64,000 nucleotides of DNA from Chlamydoabsidia padenii (GCA_025330725.1 JAIWND010000026.1:124001-188000); one strand, 5' to 3'. Positions 36,895 through 47,800 are shown, counted from the first letter of the stretch. Notes: a model not told the origin generated them from the letters alone. Numbers and translations are program-made.

Positions 36895-37850
36895 CAAAAG
36901 TCAGGTTAAAACGATCTTGAGGCTAAATTGCGCGATACAGTGGACTTGATACAATGGCCATTATGTAAAGTCTGTTGTAAATAGGCTGAGGAATGCTCAT
37001 GGTTACTTTTGTCATTAGCATCACTTGTCCATTAAGGCAGGTGAGGGTAAGCGGGTTTTGAACTAAGTTTTGTCTTGAGTGTCAATTTTTCATTCTGCAA
37101 CTTTTTTTTTTTTTACAAAAGTCAGGGTAAAACAATCTTGAGGCTATACTGCTCCATACAGTGGACTTGGTATATTGGCCATTATGTAAAGTTTGTTGGA
37201 AATAGGCCAAGGAATGCACATGGTCACTTTTGTCATTAGCATCGCTTGTCCATTAAGGTAGTAGAGCTCTCTTAAGATTCCAGGCGAGAGTAAGCGGGTT
37301 TTGAACTAAGTTTTGTCTTGTGTGTCAATTTTTCAATCTGCAACTTTTTGAGACTATACTGCTCCATACAAGGCACTTGGTACAACGGCCATTATGTAAA
37401 CTTTGTTGAAAGTAGGCTATAATGTCCACATGGTCGCTTTAATCATTAGCATCCGTTGACAATGGAGCGGTAAAGCTCCTTCCAACTCTGACTAGGGCTG
37501 GCGGGTTTTGAAAATGATTTTTGCTACTGTCTGTAAAAAAGTCTTCGTCCTTTTTTCTTGCAAACGACAGGTAAGACTCGTTACAAGCTTGGACAGACAA
37601 ACACAAGGGTCCTGGTGCTTGACTTTTGCGGTAAAGTATATTGGAAATGGGTTATAGTATTCACATCACCACTTTAATCATTAGCATCCTTTAACAATGG
37701 AGCGAGGAGAACCCATCCAAAATCTTAGTAAGAAATCAAGGTAAAGCGGGGTTCGAACACGAAGTGGGTTTCATGACAGGTAAAAGTCATCGCAAGTTCG
37801 GATAGATTGACACAGGGGATTTGGTGCTTGGCTTTTAACCTAAATACCAT
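36895..37850 (+). repeat. Diverged tandem array of a tRNA-like repeat, four units plus a partial
   Basis: Units of about 220-240 bp begin at 36895, 37116, about 37350 and about 37590, with part of a fifth from about 37776. Units 1 and 2 are closest (shared: AATCTTGAGGCTA, TTGTCATTAGCATC, CTTGTCCATTAAGG, GCGGGTTTTGAACTAAG). Units 3 and 4 share TTTAATCATTAGCATCC and CAATGGAGCG. Each contains an element-like sequence: GCGGGTTTTGAA at 37051, 37294 and 37501, and GCGGGGTTCGAA at 37746, the last being a good tRNA B-box. The loop TTGACAA in unit 3 resembles an anticodon loop. The same family occurs at 296-395. Confidence 0.8.
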
Positions 37851-38472
37851 AACCATTTGACGTCTAATAAAGACCCCATCTTTTTGTATTACTTATTTTT
37901 TATTGATTTGATTGACTACATCTAGACATAATCCTAAAAATCATACGATTTCCCCAGCACTGACCACCTCCTATCTCTGAGACATTTTTATTCACTGTGT
38001 GAATGATTGGTTCACCATCAATTATCACACGCTATCATTTCCCCAACACTGATCGCCAACTTTTTTTTCCTTCATCCTTTATGTCTTCTTTCTGCCCTCC
38101 TTCCTCCACCCCAGTATGGTTGGATGAACAATTCATGTAGTAATGCTGGCCACTTGGTATGAATCCACTCTTTCTATGCCCATTCCACTCTTTTTTCTAT
38201 GCCCCGTCCATTCCTTTTCCTATGCCCATATGCCCAGTCTACTCCTTACATATGCTTAATCTTTTACGTGGAGTTATCGCAACCCACACACACTGCTCTT
38301 CGGTGGCAAGTTTTATCATTTTCCATCCCTGCTCTCGATTTCCCAACCGAAAAAATAGCGGTAGTTGAATTTGTAATCCCGATAGCATCATGCATAAAGT
38401 GGGTTTAAACTACAATTTATTGTATAGAAGGTCCAATAATCAAGATATATATAATTTACAGTGTGCTGTTTA
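37851..38472. other. Spacer with short repeats
   Basis: 620 bp. Contains a near-duplicate TTTCCCCAGCACTGACC / TTTCCCCAACACTGATC (about 37950 and 38038), a CTATGCCC minisatellite (separate entry) and GTGGGTTTAAAC (38399-38410). Two overlapping frames at 38159-38408 only reflect the minisatellite; no gene is supported. Confidence 0.45.
38170..38252 (+). repeat. CTATGCCC minisatellite, three imperfect copies
   Basis: Three copies of roughly 25-30 bp each start with CTATGCCC and continue into a C/T-rich stretch (..CATTCCACTC, ..CGTCCATTCC, ..ATATGCCCAG). Confidence 0.65.
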
Positions 38473-39645
38473 CTATGATAATACATTAGATTTACGTTGT
38501 GGGTGGTAAATGTAAAACTGGAAGAAGATCTACAAGATAAATAAAAGTGAGCCGCTGAACTACATTGATTGCTCTTGGCTGAAACTTACCGTAAAGTCAA
38601 AGAATAAGGTACCACCACTGCCAACCAGCCATGGAAAGTTAATAAGTAGATATGTTCGATTAGTAGATTTCAAAAAGATGGACTAGCAAAAAAAAAAAAA
38701 AAAAAAAAAAAAGTGATGGAATGTGAGTTATATGTATCCTTTTTATTTACAAACCACTTACCGCACAGTATGTCAAGTTTCCAACTACGCTAAAGACAAA
38801 CATAGGCAAACTGAGTCCCTCCACACTTTCATTTTTAAAGTTCTGCATAATTTGAGGAATGCCTAGCCAATAGTGTCGAGTTAGATCTCAGTTTCAACAC
38901 CGGATCCATTTCCACTTACGACTACAGCAATAGAGAATGGCGCTTGACCAGCCAAGAGATTGAGAGAGTAGATGCCATTGATTAAGATCAACCTTGTCTT
39001 TTGCCCATGGCCAAAAAAAGAAGCATGCAGACCCAAGTATGAGGACCAGCCAAAACATCACACTGAGAGCAAGGAAGAGTCGTATGATCCACCTTGTATG
39101 ATCCGATTGTTTATGATCCAAGTCGATATGTGATTGATTTATCAGTGGTGTAGATTCGTCTTGTTCAGCTGCAGTACCTGATTCATTGTCGCATACCAAT
39201 AAACCAAACATCCCCCGAGTTTTATCATATGCATACCGATAGTATAAAACCTGACCTAGTAATGAGGAATCTGCAATAAGATAGTAAACAGCCAAAAGTA
39301 TCTAAAAGAGATAAGAAGGGGGAGGAAAAGAAGGTTAAGGTTTCAATCCGCTTGTGATCTGTATTTGTTATCTTTTTACCACAGTCAGCATCAGATTTTC
39401 AAGGACCGCACCCAGTAGACTGAATAGATCACCCAGGATCCATAGCAGTAGGAAAGTCGCCGATACACCTTCAGTGTTTTTTCGTTTGTAGTTTTCATAG
39501 AATTGACTAAAAAAGAAAAAAGGAAAGGTCGAATTAGTGGTTACCCCTTTTTCCTTGACCCTTTGACCTACGGGGAAAAAACAACTATCCAACAGGCAAT
39601 GCTTGCGTAACCAATCATTTCAGCCAATTCTTCATGACCATCCAT
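38473..39645 (-). CDS. PQ-loop vacuolar/lysosomal amino-acid transporter (Ypq/PQLC2-like)
   Basis: Multi-pass membrane protein, predicted to export cationic amino acids from the vacuole. PQ-loop 1: WIVVFSP-QFYENYKRKNTEGVS, with an intron between P and Q, then LLLWILGDLFSLLGAVLENL. The middle segment is YYRYAYDKTRG. An acidic loop with TPLI follows (AEQDESTPLINQS), then TM helices and PQ-loop 2: YCCSR-IPQIMQNFKNESVEGLS, LPMFVFSVVGNLTY. The end is NFPWLVGSGGTLFFDFT-IFFQFYIYHP..VLS with TAG at 38473-38475. Both PQ motifs are intact. The start is ambiguous: MDGHEELAEMIG (39645) or an in-frame ATG at 39666. An upstream exon cannot be excluded. Confidence 0.85.
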
Positions 39646-39666
39646 AGCATGCACACCCATCTGCAT

Positions 39667-40232
39667 TGGCAAAGTATAAATTATAACGAAGAAGAAAGAA
39701 AGAAAAGAAGAGAGAAAGGGGGGGGGAAAGGGAAAAACAAAGTTTTATATAGAATGTCGGTATTTGAAATCCATATTGGGTATGTGAGAATTTGGGGGGG
39801 GATGCATAAATCATACTTGAGGTACGGCCTGAGTTCTGACTTGCCAATAATGTGTAGGTGAACTTTTCCAAGTAGCTGTATTATTAAGATCAGTTAGCTA
39901 CTTGGGATCCATATAGTTTACAATCGTACACGCATTTTTTGTCCCTGAGCTTTACCTTTGATTTTTCAAACCCACCCCTTCTTTCCGTGCTGATTTCTCT
40001 TAAAGTTGTCTTTTTAACTCTTTATGTAAACAGCATAAATACAACCACAATCCATAACTATAATGATAAAGCTGTTTCGACTAGGTCAAACGATCATTAT
40101 AGCAATTAGGGTCATGAAAGACAGGGTCCAACTTACGAAGGATGTCGGGTTTTGAATTTGAAATAAAATGTCTGCGCATTCTTTTTTTTTTCTCTTCTTC
40201 TTTCTTCTTCCTCACTTTTAATTGATTACCCA
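39667..40232. other. Divergent intergenic region, PQ-loop gene / CDK
   Basis: 566 bp. Contains G-runs near 39718 and 39794 and the element variant TCGGGTTTTGAATTTGAAA (40145-40163), about 70-90 bp upstream of the CDK ATG. No additional gene recognised. Confidence 0.5.
40145..40163. promoter_or_regulatory. Promoter element variant (CDK gene)
   Basis: TCGGGTTTTGAATTTGAAA ends 69 bp upstream of the ATG at 40233. It has two overlapping TTTGAA units. Confidence 0.45.
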
Positions 40233-41992
40233 ATGGATAAATACCAGGCAAGTTCTTCAAATGTCTCGATTACAAGAACTTGGAATACAATAACAACTAA
40301 TCATCTTTATACATCTGTCTTTATAGAAAATCGAAAAACTGGGCGAAGGTCATTTGATAAAAAAACAATAATTACAAATCTGGTTTGACTTTACTGATAT
40401 GAATTTAATATAGGTGCTTACGGCATCGTCTACAAGGCTCAAAATCGGGAAACGAATGAAGTGGTTGCTTTAAAACGGATCCGCTTGGACAATGAAGAGG
40501 AGGGCGTAAGTAGGAAAATACAAGGATGAAGCAAAAATAAAAATAAAAGAAAAGACTGATGTATTATTATCTTTATAGGTTCCTTGTACAGCCATCCGGG
40601 AAATATCCTTACTGAAGGAACTCAAGGATCAAAACATTGTCAGGCAAGTACACAAAAAAACGTGGTTACGAATGATATACTAACTTGATATCTTGTATGT
40701 TTGTTAATCTTGCTTGATATTGATGAAGGCTATATGATGTATTACACAAGGAAAGAAAACTTATCTTGGTCTTTGAATACCTGGACTCTGATCTCAAAAA
40801 GTTTTTGGACTCGAATGGTGGTGACCTCGACGAACTCACAATCAAGGTAAAGTAATAGTAGTAGTAGTAGTAGGGGGGGTTATCACTGTATGAATGAACT
40901 AGCTAACTTTTTTTTGTTTATCTTTCGTAGCAAATGATGTATCAACTACTCAAAGGAATAGCGTTTTGTCACGAACACCGGGTCCTTCATCGGGTAATGT
41001 CAATGAACAATAAAGGAGCAATGTGGTTATTTGTAACTAAAGCGATCGACGATTATCTTATTAGGACTTGAAACCTCAGAACTTACTGATCAACAAGGTA
41101 AATTGACAATGATATGTGACAAAATGATACTTACTCGAGCTTTTTTTTTAATGGTCATTGTAGAAAGGGGAATTGAAACTTGGTGATTTTGGTCTAGCTC
41201 GAGCATTTGGGATTCCAGTACGAAGTTACTCTAGGGATGTGGTGACACTTTGGTATCGGGCTCCTGATGTATTGATGGGATCAAAACAGTATTCCACTTC
41301 AATTGATTTATGGTCGGCTGGTTGTATTTTTGCAGGTAAAGATGCCTTTTATACTGACTATTGTAATACTAACCTCCTTTTCCATAATGCTTATCATATA
41401 GAAATGGCCTCTGGTAGCCCTTTGTTTCCTGGTAGCTCTGTATCTGATCAATTACAATGCATATTCAAATATCCTTTTTTATATATAATGATCAAAACTT
41501 ATTAACACGATATCATACTGTATATTTTACCCCTTAACTTCTTTGCACAGTTTTAGGTACCCCTACAGAAGAAACATGGCCAAAAGTATCACAGGTCCCT
41601 GAATATAAAGTAAGTAGTTTGGGGGCATCACTTGAATAGAAAACTAACTGTCTTATTTATATTTAGCGCGACTTTGAACTATTTGCACCAATACCATTAG
41701 AGTCAATGCTACCAAAACTGGATCCTCTTGGCATTGATTTATTAAAGGTAAGGATGGGAAGGATGATGGTAAAAGGAAATGTGTGTATTGATTCCCATAT
41801 GATTTACCTCAATAGAAACTACTGGAATACCCTCCTGATAAACGCATCACTGCCAGTAATGCTATAAAACGTAAGTAACAATTAAATCCATTCGTGCCAA
41901 TGAAACTCACCTGCGTTATTGTTTTAACAGATCCTTACTTTGACGATTTACGGAAAAAGGAACAAGGCACAGAAAACATATCAACCAAATGA
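40233..41992 (+). CDS. PHO85: Cyclin-dependent kinase, Pho85/CDK5 type, with PCTAIRE helix
   Basis: Ser/Thr kinase, at least ten exons. [22 protein letters not shown] gives the N-lobe start; VALKRIRLD holds the catalytic Lys. The cyclin-binding helix reads [27 protein letters not shown] and [20 protein letters not shown] contain the HRD and [23 protein letters not shown] and [14 protein letters not shown] follow, and the end is NAIKHPYFDDL. The activation segment (FGIPVR, Ser in place of the phospho-Thr, WYRAPDVL) is Pho85/CDK5-like. The helix is PCTAIRE, as in CDK16/17, not PSTAIRE (Pho85) or PSSALRE (CDK5). Intron 1 has a GC donor (CAG|GCAAGT). The intron at 41469-41548 is AT-AC (separate entry). 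Stop at 41990-41992. Confidence 0.92.
41469..41548 (+). other. U12-type AT-AC intron in the CDK gene
   Basis: 80-nt intron. The 5' end is ATATCCTTT, an exact match to the U12 donor consensus RTATCCTT. A branch-like CCCCTTAAC at about 41530-41538 (consensus TTCCTTAAC) puts the branch A about 11 nt from the 3' end, which is GCAC. Splicing ..TTC AA to AG TTT TAG.. gives [15 protein letters not shown], matching the kinase family exactly (CDK5 RLLGTPTEE). Ending one dinucleotide later, at AG, would shift the frame. No GT-AG alternative restores the frame. Confidence 0.9.
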
Positions 41993-42783
41993 TCCAGGCT
42001 CATTTTACTTTATTTAGTTTACTCTTTTGTAATAAATCATTATAACTTTATTGTCCCCATACATTACCTCTTGATTTGGTTTGGTTTTTTACATTATAAT
42101 ACAAGTGCTATAAACTTCTGGTCTTCTTTTTTTTTTTTTTTTTTTTTGTCTCGATCGTGTTATATCTTGCTAATCTAGACTTCTATTAGCACTTGCATGT
42201 CTTATTCGAACAAACACACAAAGTGGGAAGTAATCCTGGTCAACAGATTGTAACAGTCTATGTGTATCAGTGACTTTAAATGCAGCTAGGTACTGTGTAA
42301 CTATCAAGACAAAATATTGAATGACCGCCCAGAGTAGGATCAACACGGTATTATGAAACAAGGTGTACCTTTTTATCAAGTTCCTTTTTAATCATCCTCG
42401 TTAGTCATTACTGGGATGAAAGTGTTAATACATATTGTCGTTGTCATAGTTATCCATCATTTTATTAAGGTATTGTTTATCGTCCTACAGAGATAAAGAG
42501 CTATAACTATGGGAGAGGGGGAATTTCTATGTGTAAAACATAAATGGGGATTCGGCTAATAGTAGGGTATAAAGAGTTTCTATTGCTAAAGAGACAGAAT
42601 ACAGACCAGCTTTGCAAGGATGTTTAGCATTACCTACAAAAATCCTTTAAAAGAAGAAGCAAGATGAGAGGTCTAGTATGATTCTATATGCATTCCGCCC
42701 ACTTTTATTTACATCAATTTACCTTTTTACTTGAATATGGCAGAAAGTTTCAGTGGTAGCAATTGAATCATCATGACAAAAAG

Positions 42784-42815
<32 letters not shown>

Positions 42816-42842
42816 AGAGGGAAAGAAAGACGAAAAAGAATA
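41993..42842. other. Intergenic after CDK
   Basis: About 850 bp. T18-type and A-rich tracts. A minus-strand open frame (42170-42379) has one hydrophobic stretch (TVLILLWAVIQYFVLIV) but no family signal, so no gene is called. Confidence 0.45.
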
Positions 42843-43350
42843 GCGGGATTTTAAATACCGTACGAAACATATTTTTCTTCCCTGCCTTTTTCTCCCCTCC
42901 CCTTCTCTTTCACTTTCTTTTAACTTCCAATATAGCTTTGGAATGCTACTGTAAGTACTGATTCCCCCCTTCATACACACACAAAAATAACAATACTCTT
43001 ATGACCTTGCTTGTACTAACTCACTCTAAGTAATGTTTAGTCTATCTTAGGGTCTCACTCCTTTTGGTCAACAAGATCTTTATCAACCTTCCCTTGACTT
43101 TGTGAACTGAACCCTGGTAAGAAGTTACTCTCCAGACTACTTGATTGTATTCTACTTTTAGTATATAGGTTGCTGCTCACTGATGTTGATACTTTGGATT
43201 AAAGGTAGGTTGGGGAAGAAAAAAAAAAAAGAAGAACAACGTTTGTGCCATCGCGTATACTAATTGACCTACCTTTTCTAATAGTTTCCACTGGCTTCTT
43301 CTAACTGCTACCAATGTAAATAAAACTAATGGAACAATATACAAGGCATG
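42843..43350 (+). other. Possible small spliced transcript of unknown coding status
   Basis: A promoter-element copy (GCGGGATTTTAAAT, 42843-42856) is followed about 90 bp later by an ATG (42943). Well-formed splice pairs come next: ATGCTACT|GTAAGT (42951) to CTATCTTAG (43050); CCCTG|GTAAGA (about 43116) to TATATAG (about 43168); TTAAAG|GTAGGT (about 43204) to CTAATAG (about 43284). The spliced ATG frame is only about 20 residues. A different frame of exon 2 reads GLTPFGQQDLYQPSLDFVN then stop, which looks protein-like but has no start. It could be a non-coding RNA, a tiny peptide gene or a gene with a missed 5' exon. Confidence 0.35.
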
Positions 43351-43703
43351 TTAACGTTATAGTTATTCGGTTGCCCTCTCCTCTGTCCTCTGAAGGAAAA
43401 AAAAAATAACACTGCCACGGTCATGATAAAAGGTGATCTCTTGAATCATTCGATACTCTCATAACATACTCATTTATCCTTTTGCATTCGTTAGGATTTT
43501 TTTCAATACGATAGTGGTCTTTAGTTAAAATTAGTGTAGTTATTTTTTATAAACCATTTAATAAAGAAACATATTAAAACCGATTATTTACTATACGGGG
43601 TAACATGTGGGAGATGTATGGAAAGATTTAGAACTTGTATACAGATAACACGGGTAGAAACAAATGCAGTACCTACATGTCACACTTACTAGAAAAGGTA
43701 TCC

Positions 43704-43726
43704 CACGTGGCTTTCAAAGTCACGTG
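43704..43726. promoter_or_regulatory. Twin CACGTG E-boxes in an imperfect palindrome
   Basis: CACGTG at 43704-43709 and 43721-43726 form the ends of a 23-bp dyad in which 10 of 11 arm positions pair. It lies about 45 bp upstream of the tRNA-Leu gene. CACGTG is the usual site of Pho4/Cbf1/USF-type bHLH factors. Confidence 0.6.
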
Positions 43727-43771
43727 ACTTAGTGGTTTAACATTAACATTGAATAAAAATTTCAAGCGGAG

Positions 43772-43866
43772 TCCTGGATGGCCGAGTGGTTAAGGCGACA
43801 GTCTTAAGTCCTTTACGGAAGACAACTGTTGTGGAAACACGCGAGGGTTCGAACCCCTCTCCAGGA
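43772..43866 (+). tRNA. tRNA-Leu (UAA) with a short intron
   Basis: 95-nt gene. Acceptor stem TCCTGGA/TCCAGGA is a perfect 7 bp. D-arm and A-box: TGGCCGAGTGGTTAAGGC. Anticodon stem ACAGT/ACTGT with loop CTTAAG then an interrupting ~15-nt intron (TCCTTTACGGAAGAC) after position 37. Long variable arm TGTGGAAACAC, as expected for Leu. T-arm GAGGG TTCGAAC CCCTC. Anticodon TAA. CCA is not encoded. Confidence 0.95.
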
Positions 43867-43867
43867 A

Positions 43868-43874
43868 TTTTTTT
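43868..43874 (+). terminator. Pol III terminator
   Basis: T7 immediately after the tRNA-Leu acceptor stem. Confidence 0.9.
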
Positions 43875-44882
43875 CTTATCGGCGACAAATTGAAGTGCCG
43901 ATTAAAATAATCTGCCTTTTCCGATCAGGCACATTGTTAAGGCTACCTTTTGTTTGTAATAAGTGTTCTTGTCTCATTCATTCTTTTTATTTATTTTATA
44001 ATTCTTACTCTATACAGATCTTTGGAAAAGGAATTAGGGTTGATAAGGCTACATCTGGTAGATGTTAGAGTATCTAAGGTTCAGATAGTTAGAATATTTT
44101 TGGTTTATATTCAACCTTTTGATCCCAATATGGACTTCGGGTTTTTAAATTAAAATAAAATTAGATCTTGTACCAAAGTAAGATCAATAAAGACAATAGT
44201 TACGCTTGTAAGGTAACTGTAAGTAAGTCAGATGGCAATAGTAAAGCCAATAAAAAGAGGATCTTAAACCAAAGAAAAGCACAAAAGACAAAGTTACACT
44301 TGTTTAAGTAACTTGATAGACAAGGTATTGTATGGGGTGCCCATTATACCAAGGAGGGGTTGGCTTTGGAAAAAAAAAAAAAAAAGACAATAGCATAAAC
44401 ACATAAACCATAACTTTACTTGTTGGATGAACTTGGTCACTGTGTTATTTGTATGTTTATTTGGTGAAGAAAAGTGAGGTAGAGGGGGAAAAAAGACGGG
44501 ATTTAAATTTTTGCATGAATTGCGGGATTTAAATATCAAAGGAGAGTAGTTAATCAAAAAAACAGTGTAGTGCTCGACATTAAAACAAGAAAAGACACAT
44601 GAATCATCTAATGGTTTTTTGAGTGAAGACAAAGTGATAGAGACAGTTGGATAGGTAGTTGTATGATTTTATTACAAGATACTATTTGATTGATTAATTA
44701 ATTAAAAGTAGCGGCCTTTTCGGGTCAATACTATTGAAAAAGGCTACAGAAATCATTACTTGTTAATAAAAAAGGAGAGGTGGTATAATATAAAATAAGA
44801 CAAACTATAGTATAAATAATAATGACAGCATAATAAAAAAAGTAAAAGATAAGTAATAAAGTGTAAAGTTGTGCAAGTCAAA
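43875..44882. other. Intergenic, tRNA-Leu to PLD1 3' end
   Basis: About 1 kb, A+T-rich. Contains two adjacent element copies, ACGGGATTTAAAT (44496-44508) and TGCGGGATTTAAAT (44521-44534), with no obvious gene beside them. It also has GTTAC..GTAAC inverted repeats near 44200-44220 and 44294-44314. A minus-strand frame 44294-44632 reads through the poly-A tract and is not convincing. Confidence 0.45.
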
Positions 44883-47800
44883 TCAAGTAAAGATAATCAT
44901 AGGAGTCACTGTTTCACGAATCAAAGATCCAAGCATGTTTTCATTCTTGAGATAATCCGTAGGGAATTCGACGAGATGACCTTGTACCTTGGCGAGTTTG
45001 TCCAGAATTTCCTCCTCCGACAATGAGGGATCAGCAACATGACCATGAGGGACATTGCTTGGTAAAAATTGTCGATGTTCAGCAAAAGTTGTCACCGTAT
45101 CGTCTGGAACACACCGGAAAAGATCCCGGTACACCAGTGTATTCGTATTTGCCGTTCGTCGCCACACATTGTAGTAGAATTGGTCAGATAAGGGGTCCAT
45201 CGCACGTTTTTCGTCAGAGATGGTCGTGTTGTCTTTTTCGGCATTGTCTGATTGGTTGATTCCGTTGCGTGTTTTTTCTGTCGATTCACCATCCAGTACT
45301 TGATCGGGTCGTGCTTGTTCGTATACCTTGATTTCTTCTTCAGTGGCTGTTTTCGGTCGGATCGGTCGTGTTGCTGGTGCTTGGTTGGCGGGGTGGTATT
45401 GGTTGTCTTGCAAGAATTTGTCCCAGTCGTCGAATTCCAATAAACCCAAGTGCTCTTTCATCAGTTGTAGTCGTAAAGAGAGGGCAAACTTGGAGGCATT
45501 GTACTAGGTTACAAAAAAAAAAAAAAAAAAAAGTAGGGGTGACATTTATGTCAATCACAGCAACCTATACAAAGTATTTATATAGTATTACCTTTTTACC
45601 ATCCATGTAAGTTTCTACAAGATCAGTATCTTCAATGATCATGGCGATTTCAGAATCACGATTTCCAAGTTGAGAGCGATCGTTTATGTTTGCTATAGAT
45701 GAAAAAAGGGTATTGTAAATAATCAATGCCTCCCCACCCCACATCTTTTTCTGTTGTGTCTTGTCTTACCAGATCCAACCAGTACGATTCGATCATCCAC
45801 AATAAGAAGCTTGTCATGTATGTAGATCAGTTCACTGACATAATGTTTCCGGTCATCACTTGATGTATCGTTAGCAGCCTCGAGATACGCGGAGTTTTGG
45901 ATAGGATCGTTCACCACCGTATCAGTTGCCATAAGAGGAGTCCTTCTCGAAGGGAGGCCATTAGGTTGAGATAATTTGCTTGAAGAAGAAGAAGGTTGTG
46001 AAGATCGATTCGATTTTGAAGTGTCATGTATTATTCCATCTTGGTGCTCGACACCAGTTCCACTGTCTGTCCGTTTATCAGTGTCGTCGAAAGCCTCCGC
46101 TGTCGGTTTGTTTTTAGCCCAATTGCGTAAACAGTACCATCCAATGTATTCTGTTCCATCAATACCAGCTTCTTTGAGTTTTTCCATAATAGAATTGCCA
46201 CCACGAGAGATAGAGACATATTGGAAATGCATCACCGTTCTAAAAAAGTAAAAGAATGTCAAATCATTTGGTTACATGGGAAGTCCTATCTCTTACCTTG
46301 CCGAGGAAGCATCAGCAGAAGCGAGATCACCTTCGAATGCTGGAATAAGTCTATTTTAGATAAAATTTAAAGTAAATACAGCCATTTTGTAGATAATCCT
46401 TCTTTTTCTGTTGCTTTACTTACGGAATCAGAATGAATATCTTGAACTTTTCACCTTTTGCATGCGCCTTCTTGATCCGTTCCACTATAGCTTGACCGAT
46501 CTTGTTCCTGAGGATTCTGTCGTATGTTGTTGAGCTTACTAAAAAGCCAAGTGTCATCAAGTAAGTACAATCATCATCATATTCTTCGTTATTGCTTACC
46601 AAAAAACTGGTTTTCCATGTAGACATAGTGTTTGGCTTTGCTGATACATTCCATGTAGGCATTGTAAATCGAGTGCTAAGTTTAAAAAGAAGAAGACAAG
46701 AGTTAGCATCATAATCCATCAATATCATCCCGACCCCCATACAACTTTTTTTTTTTTTATACCTCTCGATCAATACCCGAGCTCCATTCCGCCGAGCTTC
46801 GTAGAACCTGTGTCCTGCATGTACCCTTGAATTTGGATTCGTCTCTTGCTGCCACGTATTCACCTTTTGGCATCAAGAAGGGCACGGATGATCGATGCAT
46901 ACCTTTGCTTGCTTTCAAAAAGTTCCATCGTTGGACAAAGTGACGAGCAACGTCTCGTGCTGCTGGGCCAACCTAAAAATAGAATAGATCAGTTAGATTT
47001 GTGTGACATGATCTGTCTGCATAATATCTTTTCAATTCCAGCTTACCACACCAATTGTCATATCGTGCCAAGGCATTCGGGCCGTGATCTTTTTGTCTAC
47101 CAAGGTCAGATTGTAATCAGCCACTAAAGGATGATTCAAATTGTATATTAGTATGCGCGATGTTCTTTTTGCTTTTTCTTTTTCTAACCATTAGCAAAGT
47201 CCTTCACACGGGGATTCGAATAGTCTTGACCAGGGAACATTTCATGTTCTATACCTTCAGCAGGTGCATCAATTATAGTATGGTCATGTGCATCGTATCG
47301 ACTATTTGAAAGAGGCAAATCAATGTTAGTTAATAGTACTTTTTTTCCCTCTTCCTCACTTACCCATAGCATAAATCAAGACCACCAACAAACGCCAAGC
47401 GATTATCCACAATAACTATTTTCTATTTTGTATCAAATGGAAGAATGTGAGTTATGTTGCATTATTGATACATTATATTTTGAACTTACTTCATGATGTG
47501 ACCAAAAGAGAACGTTGTTTTCGATGGAGCGATGATCAGGATGTCGTTGTACTATATATTATATGTAAAAGGTGTTATAAAATGATCAGTTACGAATGAT
47601 GAGACATGTAATAGGAGTTTACCTATAATGTTGGGATGACAGTTTTGCAACCAAAGCTTTGTATGAGCCGAATTGATTGGGAGAGCCAAAGACATTTCCT
47701 TGTAGATGACAATGTAGATCATCACACCTTCACGAGCCTTGCGTTGCAGCAGTCGATCTATCCGGAATTCTTGATTTTTTGCAGGAGGGCGTCGTAAGTA

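Noticed and set aside
38159..38408. Two overlapping 69-residue frames
   Set aside because: Frames over a CTATGCCC minisatellite; repetitive Pro/Phe/Ser composition.
38730..38745. GTATCCTTTTTA as a possible U12 donor
   Set aside because: It lies on the plus strand inside an intron of the minus-strand PQ-loop gene.
39296..39378. CCTTAAC in an intron of the PQ-loop gene as a U12 branch site
   Set aside because: The donor is GTAAAA and the sequence is about 35 nt from the acceptor, so a U2-type intron is more likely.
42170..42379. 69-residue frame with one hydrophobic segment
   Set aside because: A+T-rich downstream flank of the CDK gene; no second line of evidence.
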